A stretch of DNA of 64,000 nucleotides, from the NCBI GenBank assembly GCA_023245865.1, contig JAHFJN010000001.1, positions 1 through 64,000 of the forward strand. Direction: 5' to 3'. Each line of letters starts with the position of its first letter. Position 1 is the first letter of the stretch. The notes below the pieces were generated by a model. The model did not search any database. It was not told the DNA's origin and worked only from the letters and a program-made list of their open reading frames with translations. The translations under genes were made by a program, and so were the position numbers. Shown one piece after another: positions 43,301 through 51,843 of the stretch. This DNA is from Candidatus Peribacteria bacterium. GTDB taxonomy: Bacteria; Patescibacteriota; Gracilibacteria; Peribacterales; Peribacteraceae.

Positions 43301-46293
43301 GCACATGGAACAGTATTCGCAAAAAGGGTGTCGACGGCGAGTACTACTACGACAACGATCCGGTTGATACGCTCGTCCGAGAGCAATCGGCGACGACGAA
43401 CGAACAGGGAAAGGTGACGACGGGCGTTCTGATTCCGAGCGGTGGCGAGTATCGCATTGTCGTGATTGCCAAAGATAATGAAGGCCGTGAAACGAAGGCC
43501 GGGAGCAGTCTCTACTCGTTCAGCAGCACGTACATCAACTGGCCGCACAGTAATACCGACCGCATCGATGTCCTTGCCGACAAGCCCGAGTACAAAGTAG
43601 GGGACATCGCGAAGATCCTCGTGAAGTCTCCTTTCCAAGGCAAAGGCGTGAAGGCGCTCCTCACGGTTGAGCGCGACCAGATCATCACGAAGCGCGTGAT
43701 CGATATCAAAAGTAATGCAGAGTCCATCGATATCCCCATCACCGAGAACCTTCTGCCGACTGCATACGTGTCGGTTGTCATCATAAAACCGCGCGTCGGA
43801 GAGACCTTCAATGAAAACGGCCTCGATACGGGAGCGCCCGCGTACAAGATCGGCTACGCGAAATTAAATATCGACACCACGCCGAAGAGGATGACGATTG
43901 ATATTAGGACGGATAAAGAACAGTACCTGCCGCAGGGCAAAGTGACGGTCACGCTCACGACACGCGACAGCACGGGAAAACCCGTACCTGCCGAGCTCTC
44001 CCTCGGCACCGTGGACATGAGTCTGCTTGCGCTCAGCGGATTTGAGATGCCCGATCTTGTGAAGGATTTTTACAGTGAGCGGGGTCTGGGCGTGTACACC
44101 AGTCAGATGCTCAGCTTCCTCCTCGAGCGTTTCAAGCCGGGTTCCAAGGGAGGCGGAGGCGGAGACGCAGGCGAAACGAGCAAGCGCGGTGAATTCAAAG
44201 ATACCGCGTATTGGAATCCCTCTGTTATCACGGACATGAACGGCAAGGCGACCCTCACCTTCACGCTCCCCGATAACCTCACAACCTGGCAGCTCCTTGC
44301 AATCGGCAGCACGAAAGCACACACGTACGGAGCGACTGCCAAGACGATCGTGGAAACCAAGCGTGTGATTGTGCGCCCTGTGCGTCCGCGCTTCGCAGTG
44401 CATGGGGACACCGTCGAACTCGGTGCGATTGTGCATAATTTCCTCCCGACCACGGAATCGTTCACGGTCACGCTCGCGGGGAGCGGCTTCACACCCAGCG
44501 GATCCTCAAAAAAAACGGTGACGGTCGCAAGCGGGCAGCAGGAGAAGATCCTCTTTCCCGTCGTAGTCCAGCCCGTGAACGCGGCCACGTTCATCTTCAA
44601 GGCAGAGACTGCAGGCGCGGTTGATGAAATAGAGGAAACAATTCCGGTCTATCCGTTCGGCACACTCCAAACATCCGCGACGACCGGGATTGTCGAGAGC
44701 ATTGCGGTCGAGAGCGTGCACGTCCCGGCTGTGTCCGAGGCAAGTACCGGGAGTCTCACCGCTGTGATCGCGCCCACGATGGCAACGTATCTGCCCGGCG
44801 GCCTCTCGTATCTACTGAAGTATCCCTACGGTTGCGCGGAGCAAACGGTTTCAGCCTTCTTGCCGAGCGTCGCGCTGAAAACTCTCCAAGGATTTGATGC
44901 GTTCAAGATTGCGGACAACGCGGCACTCAACAACATCGTCGTGCGCGGACTCGAGCGTGTCTACACCTTCCAGCGAAGCGACGGAGGATTTGGCTACTTT
45001 ACCGAAAGCCCCGAGAGTTATCCGTACCTCAGTGCGTATGTGCTCTACGCTCTGCACCGAACGCAATTGGCAGGATACACGGTGGATCAGAGTGTCATCG
45101 AACGCGATGTGACGTATTTGAATAGTGTCCTTCGCGAGAAAACCACGGACGCAGAGATCGACCGCGCGACGCGTGCGTACATTCTCTATGCCCTCTCCGA
45201 AATGGGCAGAGCGGACGGCAGTCTGCTCAATAATCTGTATCCCGATCGTGCGAAATTGCCGCTCTTTGCGCAGGCGCAGCTCGCGATGGCGTACCAAAAT
45301 CTCGCGGGGGGCGAACGGTCCAATAAAGCCCGAGGTATTCTCGAAGAAATCGTACAGAAGGCTCTCATCGACGGCCGCGGTACGCACTTCGAGGAAGGAG
45401 AAGATGATTCCTATTACTCCACGCTGATGCATACGAACGAGCGCACGACTGCGATTGTGCTCCATGCATTGATCCGGCTCGATCCTGCGAATCCGTTGAT
45501 CCCGAATGTGATTCGTTACCTTCTCTCGGTCCGAAACGACGGCCACTGGGACACGACGCAATCGACCGTCGAAACGCTCCTCGCGCTCACGGAGTACTTG
45601 AAATCGACGCATGAACTTGAGGCCAATTTTACCGCCGGCATCCTGATCAATGGCAAGAAAGCACTCGATTGGACGGTTACCAAAAAGAATATTCTCGACC
45701 GTGCAGGTGTCACGCAGCAGATCACGCAGTTACTTCGCGGGCAGGACAATGAAGTGAAAATTGGAAAGGAAGGCAAAGGACGGTTGTACTATGATCTTAT
45801 CTTTTCCACGTTTGCGACCGCGGATCACATCCAGCCTGCGGAGGAAGGGATCAGCATCCGGCGGACGCTTACCCCACTCTCGGGACAGAAAAAAACAGTC
45901 ACCGTCGGGAATCTCTACGACGTGACGCTCACGATCACCGTGCCGGAGGATCGTCACTTTGTCGCGGTGGAGAGCCCCGTACCTGCCGGCATGGAGATCG
46001 TCGATCAAAAGCTCCAAACGAGTCAGAAGAGTCTTTTTGCAAACGACGTGCAGGATCTCTGGAGCGAGGACTATTGGCAGAGCGGGCTCTGGCACTTCAG
46101 TCATACGGAAATGCGTGATGACGAAGCGTTCCTCTTCGCCGATCACCTCCCGACCGGCGTGTACCAGTACCACTACATCGTCCGTGCGACGACGCCGGGC
46201 ACCTACCGCTACCGTCCCGCGCGCGCGTTTGAAATGTACTTCCCGGAAATCTTCGGGCAAACGGACGGCGATTGGTTTACGATTAAAGAGTAA
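40306..46293 (+). CDS. Bacterial alpha-2-macroglobulin (YfhM-like) protease trap
   Basis: 1995 residues from ATG 40306. An N-terminal membrane anchor (~10-36, IVAAVAGAVILGLLAFLII) is used rather than a lipobox. Then Big_5/Ig-like units (SFTFNQDMDPARA), MG domains (YHAGDTVHFKGIMRLRD), the bait region near GSKGGGGGDAG, the A2M core (TLTFTLPDNLTTWQLLAIG) and the thioester site YGCAEQ at about residue 1509 (Cys and Gln both kept, so it is the covalent-trap form). The TED helical repeats and a C-terminal receptor-like domain follow. It traps attacking proteases at the cell surface. The neighbour 42 bases downstream is PBP1C, its usual partner. I prefer 40306 to 40213 because the longer N-terminus has no protein character. 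Confidence 0.93.
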   Translation: MSSLPLFLRRTSSQIVAAVAGAVILGLLAFLIIQSQSRLPDFSMRQRVSAHADLHFSFPESMDRRSVEALMIVPKNLEGNWSWEGGVLVFHPTTELKAAATYMFHVPRSALKSSGEPLGKDLDFTFTVSGPPRLAARIPMPGARMVESKSHITLIFDRPMVSLTQVQSEESFNRLANWPVTITPKVEGSWHWLSTVAVAFIPKNGLLPSTKYTIHVPAGIKTVIGDSIEHDIDWSFETIRPEVSSTTPEMGYSLAGPTTQLSFTFNQDMDPARARDHILLYASAASGSQSVFLSGSTVVNGKPVAIREFTYGTKVVDEKKMTDTTTLVLHPQVPLAFETNYLVYTPRGLRARKGDLGSESGSSLTFGTVGAFTVQSDAYVQGQVDLNFSNPIDPQMLAEHVTFFPALGSGAVSWSVNSWSDSRAATAYPQVLPSTTYKVTIDTAMSDTYGQHLKKPYTFSFKTEPVPSKVFIHSKGEFGIFERGKAPVYYLNDVNVKTMDVEFAKLSLSSFLSMRDRSVSSYGQDNPGDLTVQEGYQSWTLAPGSALDKWKSTPFDVEKRLGRSLAPGIYALWLSSPQYMDDYRHQRIVERQYFVITNIALTLKYSGDHALVWAVDMETGKPISDADITFHALSGKSLLTGKTDAQGFLEVPIDLNAFVSAQNNYEPEFWVTAEKNGDFTFVSSTWNDGIRPNNFDFSTDFHTTYANSKNRIDAYFYTERPLYHAGDTVHFKGIMRLRDWNGVIRLPGTDTTVTATAHDPNGNAFWSQQLTLNEFGSMHADIPIDTKAALGDYSLDISVAPSEDSPTTLYGANFSVLAYRKPEYKVDLTTDAENYFNHQTVKATINGAYYFGAPMSSAHVTWRATTTDYFFNKFTDGWYSFALEDAWCWYNCNRTMESVMQGEGTLDDAGHMTINVPVDIDSRPISQVLTIEADITDQNNQSVSNRVDVFVHKANLYVGVRTEDYVVMPGQEAKIGIVTVHPDGAVARSQAVRVQLFSRTWNSIRKKGVDGEYYYDNDPVDTLVREQSATTNEQGKVTTGVLIPSGGEYRIVVIAKDNEGRETKAGSSLYSFSSTYINWPHSNTDRIDVLADKPEYKVGDIAKILVKSPFQGKGVKALLTVERDQIITKRVIDIKSNAESIDIPITENLLPTAYVSVVIIKPRVGETFNENGLDTGAPAYKIGYAKLNIDTTPKRMTIDIRTDKEQYLPQGKVTVTLTTRDSTGKPVPAELSLGTVDMSLLALSGFEMPDLVKDFYSERGLGVYTSQMLSFLLERFKPGSKGGGGGDAGETSKRGEFKDTAYWNPSVITDMNGKATLTFTLPDNLTTWQLLAIGSTKAHTYGATAKTIVETKRVIVRPVRPRFAVHGDTVELGAIVHNFLPTTESFTVTLAGSGFTPSGSSKKTVTVASGQQEKILFPVVVQPVNAATFIFKAETAGAVDEIEETIPVYPFGTLQTSATTGIVESIAVESVHVPAVSEASTGSLTAVIAPTMATYLPGGLSYLLKYPYGCAEQTVSAFLPSVALKTLQGFDAFKIADNAALNNIVVRGLERVYTFQRSDGGFGYFTESPESYPYLSAYVLYALHRTQLAGYTVDQSVIERDVTYLNSVLREKTTDAEIDRATRAYILYALSEMGRADGSLLNNLYPDRAKLPLFAQAQLAMAYQNLAGGERSNKARGILEEIVQKALIDGRGTHFEEGEDDSYYSTLMHTNERTTAIVLHALIRLDPANPLIPNVIRYLLSVRNDGHWDTTQSTVETLLALTEYLKSTHELEANFTAGILINGKKALDWTVTKKNILDRAGVTQQITQLLRGQDNEVKIGKEGKGRLYYDLIFSTFATADHIQPAEEGISIRRTLTPLSGQKKTVTVGNLYDVTLTITVPEDRHFVAVESPVPAGMEIVDQKLQTSQKSLFANDVQDLWSEDYWQSGLWHFSHTEMRDDEAFLFADHLPTGVYQYHYIVRATTPGTYRYRPARAFEMYFPEIFGQTDGDWFTIKE

Positions 46294-46295
46294 AG

Positions 46296-46328
46296 GTGTC
46301 ACCCTGAGCACAGTCGAAGGGTCGACAC
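46296..46328. repeat. Dispersed palindromic repeat between A2M and pbpC genes
   Basis: GTGTCACCCT and AGGGTcGACAC pair across GAGCACAGTCGA. It fills nearly the whole gap between two co-oriented genes. Confidence 0.8.
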
Positions 46329-46335
46329 ATCCCTT

Positions 46336-48666
46336 ATGACATTTCGTTCTTTCATCATCTGGCTCACATTCATACTCTTTGTTGTGTGCGTGCTCGCGCT
46401 CATTGCGCCGGTTCCTTCCTTTCTCCTTGCAACAGGTGCGGCGCAGCCCGTCAAGATTCTCGATCGCACGGGCATACTCCTCTACGAAGTACGCGCGAAA
46501 GATTTCGGGTCGCAACAGATCCTTCCATTCTCAGAGATCCCAAAAAATATCATCGATGCGGTGATCGCGATCGAAGATCGCGATTATTTTCATCACAGTG
46601 GCATCTCCGTGCGCGGCATCGGGCGGGCTGCATGGCAGGATGTCACGACCGGCCGCATTATAAGCGGCGGATCCACGATCACGCAGCAACTGGTGCGTAA
46701 CCGCGTGCAGCCCCTCCATCGCACCCTCCTCTACAAAATCGAAGAAGCGTTTCTCGCTCTGAAATTGGAACAGTCGATGAGCAAAGAAGACATCCTCGCC
46801 GCGTACCTGAACAGTGCGTATTTCGGACACCAAGCATATGGTATTGCCGCCGCTGCACGCACGTATTTCGGGGTACACTCTTCGGAGCTTTCCCCCGCAC
46901 AAGCGGCGCTTCTCGCCGGACTCGTGCAATCGCCCGTCGCGCTCGATCCATTTTTGCATCCGTCTGCGGCAAAAGAACGCCAGAAACGCGTCCTCATTGC
47001 GATGAAGGACACACACATGCTCACAGAGATTGCGTACAGCGATGCCCTGCGTGAGCCTATACATTTGTCGACCGATCGTGTCGCCATTCACGCGCCTCAC
47101 TTTGTGTTTTGGGTGCTCGATCAGGAACCTGGGACACACACTCAGGGTGACACGATTCGCACGACGCTTGATTTTCATCTGCAGCAAGATATCGAACGTA
47201 TCGTCGAGCGCAACCTCGCAAGTCTTGCGAAAAAGAATGTAACCAGTGCCGCGGTTGTTGTGCTCGATGCGCACACGGGCGATGTGCTTTCGATGATCGG
47301 CTCCGCGGATTATTTTGACGCTCTGCACGATGGCGCGGTGAATGTTGCGACTTCCCTGCGTCAACCCGGCTCCGCACTCAAACCCTTCACATATGCCCTC
47401 GCCTTCAGTAAAGGCGACACGGCCGCGACAACTGTGAGCGACGTCGAGACGCAATTTTTCACGGAGGAGGGTAATCCCTACACGCCCCGCAATTACGATT
47501 TTGGTTTTCATGGACTTGTTCGTTACCGCGAAGCGCTTGCGAACTCGTACAATGTCGCTGCGGTGAAGGTGGCAAAGTCCGTGGGAATTCCTGCACTCAT
47601 GGGCCTGCTTCGCGCTGCAGGTATCACGAGCCTCACGCAGTCCCCCGAGCACTACGGCCTCGCCCTCACACTCGGCGATGCAGAGGTCTCTCTTCTGGAA
47701 CTCACGCGCGCGTACGGCGTTTTTGCGCGCGGGGGAAAGTCATTCGCAGGCGAACAGATTTTAGATCCGCGAACTGCATGGCTCATCACCGATATTCTCA
47801 GTGACGCAAACGCGCGCTTGCCGCAATTTGGCGAAAATGGACCGCTCTCATTTGATTTTCCGGTCGCAGCAAAAACCGGAACGACTAGAAATTCGCGCGA
47901 TAACTGGACGATCGGATACACCCCCGATGTCCTTGTCGGCGTGTGGGTGGGCAATGCCGATAACAGTCCGATGCAGGGCACATCGGGCGTCACGGGGGCG
48001 GGGCCGATATTTCATGATGTGATGCTGCGCACGGTCAAGGATTTTCCGCCGCATCCCTTCGCGATGCCAAAAGGAATGTCGACGGTCACGATCTGCAGAC
48101 TCTCGGGGATGCTCCCGGGCGCGCATTGCCCACAAACCATGCCGGAGCATTTCATCGCAGGCTCGGAGCCCAAAAAAGACGACACGATGTTTCAAGAAAT
48201 TACGATTGATCGTCGCAACAACTTGCGAGCAAGTGATGCATGTCCTGCAAGAGAAGTCGACAAAAAAATATTTGCTGTCTTTCCTCCTGAAACTCAGAAG
48301 TGGGCGCGGGAAAACGGCTGGCCCCAACCTCCCTCAACCTATTCTCCATTGTGCGATCCCACAGATACTTCTGTGTCATCCCGAGCGGAGTCGAGGGACC
48401 AGAAATGGCTCACAATCACCCACCCCCACAGTAACGATGCGTTCCGCCTCGATCCCTTGATTCCCGACAGCAAAGAAAAGGTGGTGCTCGAGGCCGAGGC
48501 CGCACAAGGCATCGCGAGCGTCGATTGGTACGTCAACGGCAAAAAAATCGCGACCGCTCACGCCCCCGACTTCCACGCCACCTGGCAACCGAAGCCCGGC
48601 ACGTGGACCATCGAAGCGCGAAGCGGCGACCTCACCGATCACGTGATGATTGAGGTGGAAGAGTAA
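46336..48666 (+). CDS. pbpC: Penicillin-binding protein 1C (bifunctional glycosyltransferase/transpeptidase)
   Basis: 776 residues. A single N-terminal membrane helix (~5-35). GT51 domain with EDRDYFHHSGIS (catalytic Glu ~79), GGSTITQQL (~112-120) and the second Glu in KIEEAFLALKLE. The transpeptidase has SxxK (GSALKPFT, ~346), SYN (ANSYNVAAVK) and KTGTT (~513). The end is a BiPBP_C-type beta domain (VDWYVNGKKIATAHAPDFHATW) typical of PBP1C. It polymerises and cross-links peptidoglycan, perhaps for wall repair after attack sensed by A2M. A dispersed repeat (48369-48404) is inserted in frame before the last domain, read as TSVSSRAESRDQKW. Confidence 0.95.
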   Translation: MTFRSFIIWLTFILFVVCVLALIAPVPSFLLATGAAQPVKILDRTGILLYEVRAKDFGSQQILPFSEIPKNIIDAVIAIEDRDYFHHSGISVRGIGRAAWQDVTTGRIISGGSTITQQLVRNRVQPLHRTLLYKIEEAFLALKLEQSMSKEDILAAYLNSAYFGHQAYGIAAAARTYFGVHSSELSPAQAALLAGLVQSPVALDPFLHPSAAKERQKRVLIAMKDTHMLTEIAYSDALREPIHLSTDRVAIHAPHFVFWVLDQEPGTHTQGDTIRTTLDFHLQQDIERIVERNLASLAKKNVTSAAVVVLDAHTGDVLSMIGSADYFDALHDGAVNVATSLRQPGSALKPFTYALAFSKGDTAATTVSDVETQFFTEEGNPYTPRNYDFGFHGLVRYREALANSYNVAAVKVAKSVGIPALMGLLRAAGITSLTQSPEHYGLALTLGDAEVSLLELTRAYGVFARGGKSFAGEQILDPRTAWLITDILSDANARLPQFGENGPLSFDFPVAAKTGTTRNSRDNWTIGYTPDVLVGVWVGNADNSPMQGTSGVTGAGPIFHDVMLRTVKDFPPHPFAMPKGMSTVTICRLSGMLPGAHCPQTMPEHFIAGSEPKKDDTMFQEITIDRRNNLRASDACPAREVDKKIFAVFPPETQKWARENGWPQPPSTYSPLCDPTDTSVSSRAESRDQKWLTITHPHSNDAFRLDPLIPDSKEKVVLEAEAAQGIASVDWYVNGKKIATAHAPDFHATWQPKPGTWTIEARSGDLTDHVMIEVEE
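48369..48404. repeat. Dispersed palindromic repeat inside pbpC
   Basis: TTCTG.GTC..CCC and GGG.ACCAGAA form the arms around GAGCGGAGTCGA. It is in frame and sits in the linker before the C-terminal domain. Confidence 0.75.
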
Positions 48667-48683
48667 GTAAATGCACCTTAATT

Positions 48684-48703
48684 ACAGTATACTAGTATAC
48701 TGT
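48684..48703. repeat. Perfect 20-base palindrome between converging genes
   Basis: ACAGTATACTAGTATACTGT, between the stop of pbpC (+) and the stop of msrB (-). It contains the 16-base core also found at 8588-8603. Confidence 0.9.
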
Positions 48704-48732
48704 AGATGAGTGAGAAAGAACGATTGCATCGT

Positions 48733-49125
48733 TCATATTATTTCCTCAAACTTCAACGCCACCGAATTGAGGCAATACCGTTTGCCGCTTGGGGGAGGAC
48801 CGTCCGGGAACACGTGCCCGAGGTGCGCGTCACAGCGCGCGCAGAGGATCTCCGTTCGTCGCATGCCGTGGCTCTCGTCAGAATGTTCTTCGACATTGCC
48901 TTCGACTGGCTCAGTAAAGCTTGGCCATCCTGTTCCCGAATCAAACTTCGCACCGGACCGAAAGAGCGGCAGCTCGCAGCAGATGCAGTGGTATGCTCCT
49001 TCCTTTTTATTCGTGAGGAGCAGTCCGCAGAAAGGAGACTCGGTACCCTTGCGACGCGTGACTTCATATTGTTCGGGTGTGAGAAGTGCCTGCCACTCTG
49101 CGTCGGTTTTGACGATTTTTTGCAT
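48733..49125 (-). CDS. msrB: Peptide-methionine (R)-S-oxide reductase MsrB
   Basis: 130 residues. Reduces methionine-R-sulfoxide in proteins. Zinc pairs CICC and CARC, the substrate loop [15 protein letters not shown] and the catalytic Cys in RYCLNSVAL are all present; the shape is that of the zinc-binding MsrB form. I use ATG 49125 ([11 protein letters not shown]) because TATAAT (49137-49132) is 6 bases before it; the 25 extra codons in front would run through the terminator hairpin at 49149-49176. The enzyme is probably cytoplasmic. Confidence 0.96.
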   Translation of the reverse strand: MQKIVKTDAEWQALLTPEQYEVTRRKGTESPFCGLLLTNKKEGAYHCICCELPLFRSGAKFDSGTGWPSFTEPVEGNVEEHSDESHGMRRTEILCARCDAHLGHVFPDGPPPSGKRYCLNSVALKFEEII

Positions 49126-49148
49126 GCCTGGATTATACATGCCCTTAC

Positions 49149-49176
49149 AAAAAAGCCCCTTCCCGAGGGCTTTTTT
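49149..49176. terminator. Symmetric intrinsic terminator
   Basis: AAAAAAGCCC (49149-49158) pairs perfectly with GGGCTTTTTT (49167-49176). It works in both directions on paper; in context it ends the minus-strand transcript of the Met/His-rich protein gene before msrB. Confidence 0.9.
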
Positions 49177-49212
49177 GCTTCCCACTTTCCCTTTTCTCAT
49201 TTCTCGTCGAAT

Positions 49213-49710
49213 TTACTGTTGGTCTTCCCCTTGCTCATTCGTATCGCTTTGATCGTGATTGCCCTTTTCCATCCTGTCGCGGTGATGCCCTCCCTTGCGT
49301 CCCATCACCTTGCCCATGCCTTCGTCGCGCATGCCCATTCCCATTCCTCTGCCGCATGCGGTTTTCACAGCATCCATCGTCGCTTGATGCGTCGACTTCT
49401 GCGCTTCCATTGCGGCCTTCATAGCGGTCTTCATGTCATCATTCGCTTTCTTCACGGCCGCTTTTCGTGCTGTGTCGTCGGTCAGAGCAAGAGCTGCGGT
49501 AAGGGCAGTCTTGTGCGCTTGTATCGCACTCTTATGTGCGGCGGTCATTGCATCAATTTCCGTGAGTTCTGCAGTGTCACGAGCAACGAGTGCTTGCACA
49601 CAAGCTTGTGATACCACAGATGGCTTCGTATCAGATGTCTGTGCCAAAGCCGGCACGACGATTGCGATTGCGAGAGCTCCGCTCGCTGCTGCGACTGTCA
49701 ACTTGTTCAT
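49213..49710 (-). CDS. Secreted helical protein with Met/His-rich tail, Spy/CpxP-like in context
   Basis: 165 residues from ATG 49710. A signal peptide (LTVAAASGALAIAIVVPALAQ, cleavage after ALA) precedes a long Ala/Lys-rich helix (TAAHKSAIQAHKTALTAALAL... MKTAMKAAMEAQKSTHQATM) and a tail with GRGMGMGMRDEGMGK and GGHHRDRMEKGNHD, likely to bind metal. No sequence match to Spy is claimed; the likeness is in size, helix content, export and control by an adjacent OmpR-type system. The promoter has CTTAAT-N5-CTTAAT (49786-49770) and TACACT (49759-49754), giving a leader of about 35-40 bases. This same operator lies before the response-regulator gene. Confidence 0.72.
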   Translation of the reverse strand: MNKLTVAAASGALAIAIVVPALAQTSDTKPSVVSQACVQALVARDTAELTEIDAMTAAHKSAIQAHKTALTAALALTDDTARKAAVKKANDDMKTAMKAAMEAQKSTHQATMDAVKTACGRGMGMGMRDEGMGKVMGRKGGHHRDRMEKGNHDQSDTNEQGEDQQ

Positions 49711-49769
49711 GTGTAGGTGGGGGTAAAGAAATAGAACCTTGTACACGCAAGCAAGTGTACGCATGGAGC

Positions 49770-49786
49770 ATTAAGGCAGCATTAAG
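49770..49786 (-). promoter_or_regulatory. Response-regulator operator before the Met/His-rich protein gene
   Basis: On the minus strand: CTTAAT-GCTGC-CTTAAT, then 10 bases, then TACACT (-10, 49759-49754). Direct hexamers with an 11-base period are typical of OmpR-family binding. The geometry is identical to the site at 51676-51692. Confidence 0.75.
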
Positions 49787-49790
49787 AGGA

Positions 49791-49821
49791 GTGTCGCTTC
49801 TCGACAAGCTCGAAATGACAC
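49791..49821. repeat. Dispersed palindromic repeat
   Basis: GTGTC...GACAC arms around GCTTCTCGACAAGCTCGAAAT, just upstream of the operator and after the kinase stop codon. Confidence 0.7.
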
Positions 49822-49827
49822 ACGTAT

Positions 49828-50994
49828 TTAAGAAAATGCGACGATGAACGTCGTGCCCTTTCCTTCGATACTTTTCACATCGATCGTCCATTCATGCAGA
49901 TCGAGAATGCGTTTGACGAGGGCTAACCCGAGGCCGAATCCCCCGTGCGACCGTGAATCGTCCGCCTGGAAGAATCGATCGAAGAGATGCGGCAGGTCTT
50001 CGGGCCTAATGCCGATACCGCTGTCGCGAATGCTGAGAGATTTCTTTGTGAGATTGACTTCGACTGTCCCGCCTGCCGGTGTGAATTTGATTGCGTTTGT
50101 CAGGAGGTTGCTCAGGACTTGACGAATCAGAAGAGCGTCCGCCGTTGCGACGATATTCGGTGTCGCATGCACGGTGAGCGCCATGGATTTTTCACGTGCG
50201 AGCATCTGGAACTTCTCGACGGTTTCGTGCGTGAGTGCGGAGAGATCAATCCGGTCTTTGCGCAGTGCGAATCTGTCGAGCTGCGCGAGTTCCAGTAATC
50301 GTTCGATCAAACGCGTGATTTCTCGTACGTCCTCTTTGGCGGATTCGATTCCTTCCTTGTATTTTTGAGACCTGAGTGCCACATCGAGCGAGCTATTGAG
50401 CACCGCGAGCGGCGTCCTGAGTTCATGGCTGGCGTCCTGCGTGAATTGTTCCAGGCGCTCCATCATCTGCTCGGCGGGCCGGAGGCTTCTACGTGAGAAG
50501 AGGAGCCCGACCAGATACGTCAATGCCGAAATCAGAATACTGACCAAAAGATACAACGCCGCGCGCAACGGCAGATCGCCGAGCAATGCCGCACGCGGTT
50601 CCATGATCTGCATCGTTCCTTTCTTAAATCCATGCACGAGGACGGGAACCGTGAGCACTTCGTAATCTTCATCCTCAATGTGCGCCATGGAAAAACCTTC
50701 AGGAGCGGGGAAGGGGACTTCCGTCACGCCTGCGCCGCTATAGAGCATATTGCCCGATCCATCGACGAGCCGCACGCGATCACGCAGTCGCGGGGGCAGT
50801 GGGATCGTGCGTACGGGAGAGAGTGGAAAATGTTGCAGGACGAGATCGCCCTCTCGTTGCATTTTCATGTGTCCTTGATGTTGGATGTTCCCGAAATCCA
50901 CCGCGAGAAAAATAACGCCGTTCACAAGGAAGAGCAGAAACACGAATCCCGTGAACTGCAGCGCGAGCCGATGGCTGATCCGCTGAAAAATCAT
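49828..50994 (-). CDS. Sensor histidine kinase (OmpR-type partner)
   Basis: 388 residues. Membrane helices at ~10-32 and ~143-168 flank a small extracytoplasmic sensor; HisKA has the phosphoacceptor His in DASHELRTPLAVL; the HATPase part has NLLTNAIKFTPAGG, DSGIGIRPEDLPHLF and GGFGLGLALVKRI. There is no HAMP consensus but a short linker (RRSLRPAEQMMERL) takes its place. Its start overlaps the end of the response-regulator gene by 4 bases, so they are co-translated. The output likely includes the Met/His-rich secreted protein gene. Confidence 0.95.
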   Translation of the reverse strand: MIFQRISHRLALQFTGFVFLLFLVNGVIFLAVDFGNIQHQGHMKMQREGDLVLQHFPLSPVRTIPLPPRLRDRVRLVDGSGNMLYSGAGVTEVPFPAPEGFSMAHIEDEDYEVLTVPVLVHGFKKGTMQIMEPRAALLGDLPLRAALYLLVSILISALTYLVGLLFSRRSLRPAEQMMERLEQFTQDASHELRTPLAVLNSSLDVALRSQKYKEGIESAKEDVREITRLIERLLELAQLDRFALRKDRIDLSALTHETVEKFQMLAREKSMALTVHATPNIVATADALLIRQVLSNLLTNAIKFTPAGGTVEVNLTKKSLSIRDSGIGIRPEDLPHLFDRFFQADDSRSHGGFGLGLALVKRILDLHEWTIDVKSIEGKGTTFIVAFS

Positions 50995-51653
50995 GAGGAA
51001 GCGATCAGGTACCCTTTGCCGGGGACCGTGCGGATGATGTCTTTCCCGATTTTACGCCGCAGATACGACACATGCACATCGACCGTTTGAGAAAACATCA
51101 AATCATCGCGGCTGCCCCACACGTGGGCCAGGATCGTCGGACGATCCTGCACGACATCTTTGTTGCGTAGAAGAAATTCGAGCAGTGCGTACTCTTTTGG
51201 TGAGAGCGCGACCGGTCGATCGTCTTTCCACACCTGCTGCGAGTTCGTGTCGAGGACAACTGCTCCCGCCTGTAACCGCGGTTGCTTCTCGGTGGTGCCG
51301 CGACGGAGCAATGCTCGCGTGCGCGCGAGCAGTTCTTCCATGTCGAAGGGTTTTTGGAGGTAATCGTCCGCACCGATATTGAGTCCATGGACGATCTCCT
51401 GCTGCTTGGTGCGTGCGGTCAGCATCAAAATCGGCATGTGTTTTCCGTGCTGGCGCAGCTGCGCACAGAGCGTAAACCCATCCATGCCGGGCAAGTTGAT
51501 ATCAAGAATGAGTAAATCCACCGCCTCCGTCATCGCGCGTTCAAATCCCTCCTTTCCATCGTGACTCACGCTTACGGCGTAGTGCTCGAGTTCCAGAAAT
51601 TGACGGATATTCTCCGCGAGTTTCTGCTGATCTTCGATAACGAGAATATGCAT
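50991..51653 (-). CDS. OmpR-family response regulator
   Basis: 220 residues. Receiver domain with the acidic pair EDQ, phospho-acceptor Asp in LLILDINLPGMDG (~51) and Lys in LQKPFDMEEL; C-terminal winged helix with LSPKEYALLEFLL and the recognition helix around FSQTVDVHVSYLRRKIG, ending IRTVPGKGYLI. TAGGCT (51665-51660) is 6 bases before the ATG, and the operator CTTAAG-N5-CTTAAT sits 10 bases before that -10, so the operon is probably autoregulated. Confidence 0.96.
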   Translation of the reverse strand: MHILVIEDQQKLAENIRQFLELEHYAVSVSHDGKEGFERAMTEAVDLLILDINLPGMDGFTLCAQLRQHGKHMPILMLTARTKQQEIVHGLNIGADDYLQKPFDMEELLARTRALLRRGTTEKQPRLQAGAVVLDTNSQQVWKDDRPVALSPKEYALLEFLLRNKDVVQDRPTILAHVWGSRDDLMFSQTVDVHVSYLRRKIGKDIIRTVPGKGYLIASS

Positions 51654-51675
51654 AGAGTAAGCCTACGGGGAGGGG

Positions 51676-51692
51676 ATTAAGACGTGCTTAAG
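51676..51692 (-). promoter_or_regulatory. Response-regulator operator before its own gene
   Basis: On the minus strand: CTTAAG-CACGT-CTTAAT, then 10 bases, then TAGGCT (51665-51660). Matches the site before the Met/His-rich protein gene in both half-site sequence and spacing. A weaker third half-site (GATTAACG) lies just upstream. Confidence 0.75.
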
Positions 51693-51768
51693 AACGTTAA
51701 TCCGGATTGCTCTTGCAGGCAACCTTGGTACACTCTTCAGGCTTTCGTTCCCCTGCTTGCAGGCCGTA

Positions 51769-51786
51769 GCTCTGCCAGGGCAGAGC
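51769..51786. repeat. Short palindrome GCTCTGC...GCAGAGC
   Basis: GCTCTGC-CAGG-GCAGAGC followed by GAAGGATCC; the CGAAGGA end resembles the dispersed family. The remaining sequence between the regulator gene and the tRNA holds a TACACT (-10 type) near 51729 and nothing else clear. Confidence 0.55.
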
Positions 51787-51843
51787 GAAGGATCCATGCT
51801 CATGTATGAGAACGATAGCAACTCGTTCATTTTTGCCCATTAT

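Noticed and set aside
42397..43638. 413-codon minus-strand open frame opposite alpha-2-macroglobulin
   Set aside because: Antisense shadow in a GC-rich gene; no domain and no promoter-like signal at its start.
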